The notes beneath the pieces were generated by a model, which was given only the letters and a program-made list of their open reading frames with translations, was not told the origin of the DNA and did not search any database. Both the position numbers and the translations under genes were made by a program. Below are positions 8,321 through 16,443 of a stretch of DNA of 23,881 nucleotides, one piece after another. The number at the start of each line of letters is the position of its first letter. Position 1 is the stretch's first letter. Origin of the DNA: Phaeoceros laevis (lineage: Eukaryota > Anthocerotophyta > Anthocerotopsida > Notothyladales); NCBI GenBank assembly GCA_049999765.1, contig JBNGIQ010008267.1, positions 1-23,881 of the forward strand, in the 5' to 3' direction.

Positions 8321-10051
8321 ATAGTTGCCTGTAAACTTCTTGCTGGGGCCAGCCTCGCTCCTATTCATTTTAAATGGCTTGTTAAAGGGCTTCCTAGGTC
8401 CCTTTTATCTAGCTGTAAATAGTGCTTGGCTGCGAGCAGGTTGGCTCTTTGATGCTTGCCTGCTAACTTCCTCTTGCAAGAGTGCTCCCACCAGCTCATT
8501 GAAATCCAGGGCTGGTATTTCTGACTCATCCACTCGTGTGATGATTGCTAGCTGCTTTAAGTGCCATTTGCGTGACAACATTCTAGCTAGTCACAAAGCT
8601 GGAGTAAATTGAAGCTAACGAGGATAGAAACCTTATACAAACAATCTTGTTCATTAAGATTTGCGCCCGCCTGCTCCAACGAGCCTCGCTGTTTGGAAAT
8701 TCAAAACATATTGATCAATGGGCTCACCCTCCTTCATCTTCAGGAAGTAGAACTTGGTGCTTGCTAACATGCGAGTCATCATATCCTTTGCTTGATAAAC
8801 CACAGACAAATAGTCTCATATCTGCTTTGATGTTGTTGCAAAAGACACACTGAGGACCATGCTCTCCGACAGGCCACCGCGTATAACACCTTGTGCCTTC
8901 TCATCCATGGCATCCCAAAGCTTGTGAGGTGGGCCATCTTCCCACATGCCATGGCAAACCATATGCATGTCGCAATCAACAGCCGGTCGAGGTATGCTTC
9001 CACTCACATGTCCCCAAAGAGTGGCTTCCGTAGGAACCCTCTTACTCGCAATGCCTAAACATCGCAATTTACACCATTTGTAGTCGATCTTTTCCCCTAA
9101 AGTTGATCTTGATCGATGGTGTCTATGCTGCAAGCCTATCATTACGTTGCTTGGCCTCTTCTTCATCTACCATGTCTGGTGTTTCCACCTCTTCTGCAAA
9201 GAGGGATGCAAGACTTTCAAGAAAGTCAGCCACTAACGACTCATTCTAGCCTTCATCTGGACCATCGTCAATTTTTTGCATCAACAAGTTTAGTGAGCCT
9301 ACATCTGAGCACGCACATAATCCTTTGGGAGATGTGCTGGCACAGAATTTACTTCAAAAGATTGTGCCAAGCCTACTTCAAGTATGGGCACATCTTTAGT
9401 GCGCTTAGTGCTCTTGTTAGAGATTTGCACACAATCAAGGATTTTTAGGACATCTAGAGAATTTATTTTCTGACTTAAACGATCAACTTGTGCAGAAATT
9501 TGGGCAAGTTGCCCTCTTAACCTCGCTACCACTCCAAACAACTACTCCGACTTTCGAGCACTTTGAGCACATGCGTCCCAATGCAGGGTGTTGAGCGAGA
9601 GCACTTCCTCCCATATGCCTTGAATGCATGTTACCAGGGATTAGAGGTACTCTCTCAACTTGTGGGAATGCAAGTTGTGCAGGTGTGTTTCGTCGCCTAC
9701 TTCACTGTCAGCGGCTTGGACGACTCTGCTCTTGAGTGCCGAAGATAGAGTTGCATCAGTCAAAAGATTGCCGAGTTGCAGTGAGGGGGTTGTGTGTTGT
9801 GATCGGTATATCAGGGATTCACGGGAAGGCTGATGTCATCCTTTTCTGCTAGTTGCGTACCACCCACCGCGTGCGCCTCTTCCTCCGTTGTGGTATCGGT
9901 CAAAAGGATACTAGTGCGCGGCCATCTCCGTTCAAGATGGAGTGTTCCACATCCCTTTTACAGGTGCGCAAATCTTGTTTGCTTCCTAGCCAAGGAAGTT
10001 GCTTAAAATGTTGCACAAACACTCCTGTCTTCTCCCACATAGGTCACCAGA
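8321..10051. other. No convincing gene; minus-strand ORF scraps
   Basis: Several minus-strand ORF pieces (9541-9299, 9166-8816) look more protein-like than their plus-strand partners. The first starts with a short heptad-like helix (VARLRGQLAQISAQVDRLSQ). In the same strand, between about 9800 and 9600, the translation remains fairly open with isolated stops. This could be the decayed body of the retroelement whose PBS-like site lies at 10261-10273. No domain is recognisable, so no gene is called. Confidence 0.35.
9299..9541 (-). pseudogene. Coiled-coil-like ORF fragment, unknown
   Basis: Eighty residues, beginning with a likely coiled coil (LRGQLAQISAQVDRLSQKI) and then a polar tail. It lies on the same strand and downstream of the PBS-like site at 10273-10261. 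It may therefore be a gag relic, since some gag proteins have coiled coils, but nothing diagnostic (zinc knuckle, protease, RT) was found. It could equally be chance. Confidence 0.25.
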
Positions 10052-10258
10052 TCAACGATGCCTGAGGCTTGCCACCACCAAGTGCTTCTTCAAGGGAATC
10101 CCGCGTCGCTGCCTCGGATTGGCTCTCTCCAACAACATTCCATGCAAGACTCCAACAAAATCGGAATGATTCTGCTTACGCATGGAAATTACGAAGGGAA
10201 CCAGATTAGGCTGTCTACAGCTCGGCAAGTAGACAAGCTGTCCAATTGCGGCTTCCAT
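10052..10258 (-). CDS. Short ORF directly after a tRNA-Met-type primer-binding site
   Basis: Starting at the ATG at 10258, three nucleotides past the PBS-like site, the ORF gives 68 residues (starts MEAAIGQLVYLPSCRQ, rich in Arg, Lys and His near the end). The position matches a copia-type gag start. The product shows no known domain and is too short for a full gag. The upstream extension of the frame to 10390 runs through the LTR and is probably not translated. The element may be a terminal-repeat remnant such as a TRIM, or a heavily truncated copia element. Confidence 0.35.
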   Translation of the reverse strand: MEAAIGQLVYLPSCRQPNLVPFVISMRKQNHSDFVGVLHGMLLERANPRQRRGIPLKKHLVVASLRHR

Positions 10259-10260
10259 CA

Positions 10261-10493
10261 GGCTCTGATAACACAGGTTATGCGTGGGATAGCATTGAAC
10301 GCCGACACGATGATTAGCTAATGCTTGCTCGAATAAATACTTAGCATCAGGAATCCAATGTTGGAGTCGCACGAAAGTTATAACCGTCATAACCAGTATG
10401 TAACCCTAACTCAACACAAACCCAATGCGGGCTGTATCCTAACACAACACAAACCCGATGCGGGATGTACTCTAACACAGTTTACTTCCAACA
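10261..10493 (-). mobile_element. LTR-like segment with tRNA-Met primer-binding site
   Basis: The minus strand at 10273-10261 reads TGTTATCAGAGCC, one base different from the initiator tRNA-Met PBS TGGTATCAGAGCC found intact at 23185. Upstream on the minus strand lies an LTR-like stretch that may start at TGTTGGAAG (about 10493). It holds two 33-bp repeats and an AT-rich segment. An ATG follows the PBS almost at once. No second LTR was located, so the extent is approximate. Confidence 0.45.
10406..10480. repeat. 33-bp tandem repeat, two units plus a partial third
   Basis: Units at 10406-10438 and 10439-10471 follow ctaac(t/a)caacacaaaccc..atgcggg, and a third begins at 10472. They sit inside the LTR-like segment described at 10261-10493, possibly as U3 sub-repeats. 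Confidence 0.8.
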
Positions 10494-10542
10494 CCCGCAG
10501 CACTACAGCAACCTCTATATCACAAAGTGGAGTCTTATGGTC

Positions 10543-10578
10543 TAATTTGGTTTAGTAGGTTAATTTGGTTTAGTAGGT
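10543..10578. repeat. Exact 18-bp tandem duplication
   Basis: taatttggtttagtaggt is present twice back to back. The surrounding phrase 'gtggagtcttat...tttagtagg' reappears in diverged form at 11285-11318. Confidence 0.85.
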
Positions 10579-11745
10579 GGCCTGATGATGCTCACTTCTT
10601 TATGCTGGTTCCTGCTCAACCATTTGACAAGGGAGGCACAACGCTATGTTGCCAAAGAAACTGTGAGAGACCCTACTCTAGGGAATTTGATGAATCAAAT
10701 GTAACAGCAATGCACTAAGCAGAAGCTCATAAGCAACATGGGAGATCAAGAAAAGCTTGAAAATGTGTGAAAGTCCCGGTGCAAACAATCTCTCCTGATA
10801 GCTGCGGGGCAGATTGTTTGAGGTAAAAAGTACGCCAACAGTCCAAAACCACAGTGATCCAGACGTTTCCGACTACAGGTCACAGTTTACTCCCAACTCC
10901 GCCTCGCGCACTCTAGGAAATGAATCACAACTTGCTCACACAAAACAACACTCTTCCAACTCCGATCAACCTCTCAGACTCTCCAGCAAATGCAAGGGAC
11001 AGGTCGCTCAAAGCAGCAAACATAGGACCATGCCTTAACAACCCCGCCATTGTGACAACAGAGAGCGCCGCTATAAGTAGCCCCAGCGCCTCCCCTAACC
11101 CTACTTTCCCTAATTTCCACACAACCACACAGCGCAACTTTCAAAAATCTTCCCTACATCTGGCTTATTCCCGCCATCGACCCTTCTAGATAGGCTAGCT
11201 ATGTTATCTCAAAACTACTACACTAATAGCGTCCTTACAAAAATTGCCTTGACATGCCTCAAGTTAGAGCGGCCTCAATATCAATGTGGAGTCTTATATC
11301 CTAGACCACTTTAGTAGGAGGCATTAGGCCGGCTATGGTATCCATAGCTTTCTGGCCGACCTGCGGGTCGTTCAGGACCTCATGCCCAGGTTTCCAGGGT
11401 GCAATGGAACTATGCTTCTACTCATGACTATGCTGCTACTCATAGCCCAGTGATTGCGGGCAGGCTGATAGCGGCCCGTGTGAAAGCGCTCTGAGTTATA
11501 TCTAATGAACAGCTTGAGCTCCCCAACAAAAGCTCCAAAAAAAATTCCTTACAGTTTTATGATGATAATGAATTCTGCGGGCTCTGTACGATTCTACGGC
11601 CCCAAGAGTTCCCGAATGGTATATGATACGCCAAGCCGTTACCGCCGGAAATGGGGACACTTACAGGCAAGGCACTGTGTGGACTTCCTAGTACTGTAGT
11701 ACAACATCAGTCTTTCACGAATTGCCCGACCCAGAGCTGAAAAGT
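10579..11745. other. Downstream flank of the CPR5-like gene, no gene seen
   Basis: Small overlapping ORFs on both strands (e.g. 10814-11189 plus, 10925-11137 minus) have no domain or splice support. A diverged copy of the 10523-10560 phrase lies at 11285-11318. The stretch next to 11746 should include the 3' untranslated region of the CPR5-like gene, but no polyadenylation site can be fixed. Confidence 0.4.
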
Positions 11746-14513
11746 TTAATAACTAATCCTTACAATTGCTCGCATGATCATTGCAAGAATGCCGTACAGG
11801 ACCTCTCTAAAGGATGCGAAAGGGACAAGGCCAGCCATCAGGGGTATCGACAAAGCTAAACTCGAGTGGAAGACAAAACGGCGTAACCATATAAGTCTAC
11901 CACTTTGTGGCACTGCAAGAGTTTGTGAAGAACAACCATTCAACCAGTGATACAAAAATGATGTAAAGCAATTGGCAAACGCATGCAGAAGACAAAAACT
12001 TTCCCACATCAATAACCAATAGAATCCACTGCCACCAAGACTGTCCACGGATAACTTACCGCCAATGCCACAAATAATGCCCAAAACAACAACAATCACA
12101 GACACTGGCATAGCATGACTAGCAGCACTCACACTTCTGCGTAGAAGAAGGGAGCCTACTAGAAGAATAGTCACTGTTCCAGCAAGCATACGCCCAGCCA
12201 CAACAATTTCACAGGTAAGAGCTAGAAGGTGTCCTGTGAATGAATCTACAGCAGACTGGTACCAACCAACACCCATCCACAGCGAGCGCCGACGGTCCTG
12301 CACAAAAGCCACAATTAATGAAGAAGCACAACGGCCTGATCACCAAAAACTCTGTGAACAAGAATCTCCACTCGTACCTTCATTACCGGCTGGCAGGAAG
12401 ACACCACGTTGGAGAGCCTGTCATAAGAGTAAGTCCAACTGCCATATCCTAGGGCAAGCAACATTACACATAGCCCTGCTACCAGCTCATCTGCACATGT
12501 CTTCTTCAGCTCCAAGTACCCTGCCAGTAACTTGTGCTCCTGCATCTCACCCTCCTTCACTTTTGCTCTTGAGCGGGTCAAATCAACCGACTGTTTCATG
12601 ATCTGATTGGTCTCCAGACTCAAACCGACATTCTGCTTCATGATCTGATTCGACTCTTGGGAAACATGTAGTTGTTCCTCAATCAAACTCGTGCGTTTCA
12701 TTTGGTGCATAATCAGTATCTGCTCCAAATAGTTTCGCTGCTCTTGAACGTGAACGGACCTTTTCAGTACATCCAACCATGCCTGCTGCAAGGCATGGTC
12801 AGATGGCAAAACTGGACATAGACGTGAGGTGGCCAACATATGAGCATCCTCCAATGGAGTCACAGAATAAAGTGCACCTCTGTCGTCCTGACCATGGCAA
12901 CCTCCACAGGCTGAATCCACATACGCCTCATTGTTCTGGGAGCAGGCATCCTCGACCTCCAGAGAGGTCTGTCCATCATCTGTTGCCCCATGCTGTTTTC
13001 GAATGACCAGCCACTGGTCCTCACTGTCAGAGCGGCCATCCTCAGCCTTTAGTATGCCATTAGGAACCTCACAAACAGGTACCAGATTCTCAGACTCACT
13101 CGGAATATGCTCGGGTAATTGCTCAGTTACCGGCATACCCCTGCATGATTCAGGCCTTCCATACTGATCAAACGTTGATGGCCCTTTCAGTGACGTACAG
13201 TATGATGAGGTCCGACGCAGCTTTGCTAATCCAGAACATCCCACATACAGCTGTTTCGGAAGTGCCTCCCGCACTCTCCGCAATGTGTGAAACGTGCTTC
13301 TAAACGAAGCCTTGACTTCAGCCACAAAGGCGTTGCACGCTGTGCCCATCACCTGCCACCACCAGTTGAGTAAGCACGAAGGCCTCTGCAAACAAAAATG
13401 CCTCCTACCCGAAAACAACAATGAACACAAAAGAAACCAAAACCAGTACCGGCAACAACGACGACTCCATTGCTACCTCCAAAAGCTGAAGTGACAACAC
13501 AGATCGGAAAATCAGAGAAGACAGTTTATGCTTCTAAGCTGCATGAACTGTCTCTTAAAAGACTACTCGGAATACACATGGCCAATGAGTGCGGGCACAC
13601 AGAGTAGAAGGTACATGCTACCTTGGACACCTCATCTGCCGAAAGACAATGCTGTCCTTCAACCGTTTGCTCCAGCACCTGCTAGCCCGTTACAAACCTG
13701 AGAACCATACCAAGCAGCATGAAGTATGAGCTACCAATGTAAAACTAGACGCTTAGGCCGTACCTCGGCAACGAAAGTTCCAATCGCCCTGCCCAACGGT
13801 GCCGACAGACTTTCAGAAGGACCTTCCGTTGACATGCCCATTAATCCCTTTCCCATACCAGCCACACAATTGGTGGGGGTTCTCCGGGTTTCAGCTTCTT
13901 CGGTGTTTGCTGGCTGAGGAGCATGTGGTCTTTTACACCTCCATAATCTTTTAAGGAGCATTACGACGAGGAGGCCGCAGAGGTGAAGTGCAATTCCTGG
14001 AGAGAAAGAACTTGATGCTTTGTTGCCTCGTACAGTTTGGGACTGAACCTCCTCATAGTCCGCGACAAGTGGGGCTTCGTCACTGGCGACATCCGCCTTG
14101 TGCGACTGTGACGAGAGACCAGTGTCCAGCTGCTGCCGCTCAAGTAAACAACCGGTACCAATGACGTCCTCCTTCATCATTGCATCCCCCAGGGCGGAAA
14201 GACGATTAAGTTCGTCTTGAATGATCTGCAACTCGATAGTAGAGCACCCTTTCAACCTTCGCAGCAGCGGATTGGGGTGAGGGCTCGAAGAAGTACCCCC
14301 TAGCTCCGAGTCTACACAAGCGAGCCACCGGTCCAGAGCCGTGCCGTCCGGAAAACTGGCAAGGCACGAGGAAAGTCCATGGACTTCCAGCTGGTGATGC
14401 ACCGGCTGCGAGGGAAATGCAGAAGCGGACGATCCTCGCAGCAGCAAGGGGATGAACAGCAGCAGCAGGATCATTCTGACCAGAAGCGACGAATGGGAAC
14501 GGTCACCGGACAT
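11746..14513 (-). CDS. CPR5: CPR5-like transmembrane nucleoporin, three exons
   Basis: Proposed exons (minus) are 14513-13764, 13385-12378 and 12297-11746. Both introns are phase 0: donor GAG|GTACGG with acceptor TTTGTTTGCAG|AGG (378 bp), and donor AAG|GTACGAG with acceptor TTTTGTGCAG|GAC (80 bp). In plants CPR5 is a membrane nucleoporin that restrains immunity, cell death and senescence. Family hallmarks, from memory of the Arabidopsis protein, are: PLGRAIGTFVAE at the end of exon 1, FRSTFHTLRRVRE early in exon 2, a helical region leading into a membrane segment ending YGSWTYSYDRL, and in exon 3 GIICGIGGKLSVDSLGGSGF, WLLMWESFCLLHAFANCFTS and LMAGLVPFASFREV. About five C-terminal membrane helices are visible. 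The total of 769 residues is longer than Arabidopsis CPR5 (about 560), mainly through exon 1. A second in-phase acceptor 33 nt further into exon 2 (GTGGCAG|GTGATG) is possible. Identity is solid for exons 2-3, less so for the N-terminus. Confidence 0.82.
13764..14513 (-). CDS. Exon 1 of the CPR5-like gene: signal-anchor and membrane extension
   Basis: The 250-codon exon starts MSGDRSHSSLLVRMILLLLF, a hydrophobic leader with a likely cleavage region near GSSASA. A soluble part with four Cys (CLASFPDG, LACVDSELG, KGCSTIELQ, GTGCLLERQ) follows. A second hydrophobic helix (IALHLCGLLVVMLL) comes next, then a basic stretch (KRLWRCKRP). Only the last ~15 residues (SAPLGRAIGTFVAE) recall the 'PLG-S-AA' block that opens the conserved part of plant CPR5. 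The rest is not like the CPR5 N-termini I know, which are polar and basic. Either this lineage has an extended protein, or two genes are joined in my reading. The ORF itself runs on to 13731 without splicing. Confidence 0.6.
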
Positions 14514-14743
14514 ACGTGTACCCAGGGCTTTCAGAGCCCTAGAGAAGGCAAATTAGACTACTTCGCATTGCCCGAGCCCTATAATAAGACGCGTAATGAT
14601 CCGGTGATTGAGCTCTCTCGTACCAAGCACCAAGCAGGCAAGGACTCGTAAGTCTTGGCCAGCAGGCAAGACCTGTGAAAAAGATGTGATCCTATCGAAC
14701 TGATCACCAAAGAGGGGACGCGCCGAAGGTGCTTAGCTTCGTT
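14514..14743. promoter_or_regulatory. 230-bp shared region between two head-to-head genes
   Basis: The CPR5-like start codon (minus, 14513) and the small gene's start codon (plus, 14744) face away from each other with only 230 bp between. This suggests a bidirectional promoter. No clear TATA box was seen on either strand. The stretch is of mixed composition and includes gcaagac/gccagcagg repeats near 14637-14670. Confidence 0.5.
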
Positions 14744-15402
14744 ATGGCTGGCCTTTTGGAGAGAATCTTCGCTCATTTTGGCTCAAAGAAGGACGGTCAT
14801 GATCCTAAGGAAGCAGTTCAAGCGTATGCCGGATTCTCCGTTAAGGTGGCAGTTCCATTACAAGCGAATGGTCCCGTGGTGTCAGCTTGCCTCTCTGGCG
14901 ACGGCGGTGTTCAGGTTGTCTTCAACCCTAAACTGCTTTTCTGATTCAATCTGCGTACTTGGACTCTGAGTCCTCGCACTTGCGTCTGTCGTGGTTGCAG
15001 GGTCTTAGCTGGTACGTAGATAGCCTTCGTACCGATGAGGACGGCGATGTTGCAGACGAGTTTTGGAGGGAAGTAGCGACGTCTAAGAACCCGGGGCCAG
15101 ACAACGGGCGACTACCACCGAAGTTGGAACTTGTTGTATCAACGAGGCCAGCGTTGACAGGTTCGGTGTGCACGCGTCATGGGAATGTGCACCAATGCAT
15201 CCAGTCTGCAGATTGCCTCTCTGGGCACAGGTAAGCTGGGATTACCATCGTGCTATGTGGAGAACCACACTGGTTCTGATTGTTTCCCGTGGGCTTGGAG
15301 CACTTTCACAGTGAGCGGCGGCTTACTGCCACCAAAGACGTGCCTGTGGTGAGAACAAAGAATTTGCTTTGGAGCTCAGATGTGGACTCCTTCCACAACT
15401 GA
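14744..15402 (+). CDS. Small spliced gene, unknown function
   Basis: Exon 1 is 14744-14914 (57 codons, starts MAGLLERIFAHFGSKKDG). The intron, 14915-15000, is 86 bp with GTTCAG|GTTGTC and GTGGTTGCAG|GGTC. Exon 2 is 15001-15230 and ends CACAG|GTAAGC. Phase fits exactly at the first junction. Exon 2 contains the striking acidic segment LSWYVDSLRTDEDGDVADEF, followed by a mixed strand-like region with three Cys. A third exon at 15312-15402 is possible (acceptor ACTTTCACAG, stop TGA) but does not look conserved. The product would be a small soluble protein of about 165 residues without membrane segments. I have a sense that this is a conserved plant family but cannot name it. The first two exons are well supported, the end is not. 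Confidence 0.6.
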
Positions 15403-15603
15403 TCCGCGTTTGATATTGATCTCCGAACTCGTGTACGTAGGGCACCTCTTGTAGTTTTGCTTGACGCAATTCGCGAAAAGTTAGTGATGGAGTGCACCCG
15501 TCTGGATTGGTCCATGCGCATTCACGATAAACCTATACACTCTTCGTCTGGCAAGATGCTCCCTTTCACTATCTGTTTCAGCACCTCATGCAGCTCCGCA
15601 GTC
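15403..15603 (+). pseudogene. Coding-like stretch after an in-frame TGA, possible transposase scrap
   Basis: After the TGA at 15400-15402 the same frame stays open to about 15618 and reads FDIDLRTRVRRAPLVVLLDA, then IREKLVMECTRLDWSM. This faintly recalls the helix after the catalytic part of Mutator-like transposases, where a line such as 'PL..LL..IR.KLM' precedes the zinc-binding tail. The resemblance is weak and short. It may also be a further exon of the small gene upstream. Confidence 0.25.
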
Positions 15604-16443
15604 CACTACGAGATTCACTGAACGGCCCATGGGCCGTTTACTCAAACGAGGTGCGACCGCTCAGTAACCGCGTAGCTACGTGGCCAGCTCGCCCACAGTA
15701 TCTCCCGCGTCTCGCCATCTAATCTTGGTTGAACGTAACTCTTTTTGCCCGGAGCTGCTTAACCCTTAATGACAAAATGGCCTGTTATGTCCTTGCCAAC
15801 GATTCTGAAAATAATTACACATGCAATGTTTTTAAAATAATTTTTTTTTGCTACCAATGGAAAGAGCTAGTTGAGCTCTATCCAATGAGCCTACTTGCCA
15901 GGTGTATAGATGTAATATGCGAGGAACAATCTGCAAAGAAGATTGTACGGGACAACAAGGGCCCCGTTTTCCGTCAGATCATGCCGGGTCTCTTGGTGGC
16001 AGCCCGGCCTTAGAGATCCACATCCGGCACGGAATCTTGCCATGGGTCTAGGCTTGGGTGTAGGCTTGGGTGTCAGATTCCCCTTGTAGGGACGGCCACG
16101 GCATAGGCTTGGGTTGTCAGCATCATTACTCGGCATTTCGATTCCTGTCCTTGCGCAGTCTTCTTCCGTCCCGCCCGGCCTGCGCATTCACATCTTCCTC
16201 ATTTGCATTGACAGTTTCTGCTAGAACTCTCTGGAAGTACTCCATAATGGCGGCGAGTCTACTTGCCAGTTGACAAAGACCTCATCTCTGATTGGGCAAA
16301 GGAGGCGGGCGCCTCACCTGAGCAGATTGCAATCATTTGTGGCATGTGTGAATAGACCACTCTGCTTGCATACCCCCCTATTCCAAGTGTGAAAGTCCCT
16401 GCGAAGCCTGGCGCCAATAACTTCTGCTACATGTAGCGTCGCT
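15604..16443. other. Intergenic stretch with a hairpin copy and a 12-bp repeat
   Basis: No gene is called. At 15859-15883 lies the third copy of the ggatagagctc hairpin (arms ggaaagagct/agctctatcc) after a run of nine T. At 16049-16072 the 12-bp word taggcttgggtg is tandemly doubled, with a third diverged copy at 16104. The 98-residue minus-strand ORF at 16187-15891 reads through these repeats and is not convincing. Confidence 0.5.

Noticed and set aside
8816-9166. Possible BED-finger or hAT transposase ORF on the minus strand
   Set aside because: Cys and His residues are present but not in zinc-finger spacing, and no hAT dimerisation block follows.
11505-11699. 64-residue plus-strand ORF downstream of the CPR5-like gene
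   Set aside because: No domain, no splice support, and it lies antisense to the probable 3' region of the CPR5-like gene.
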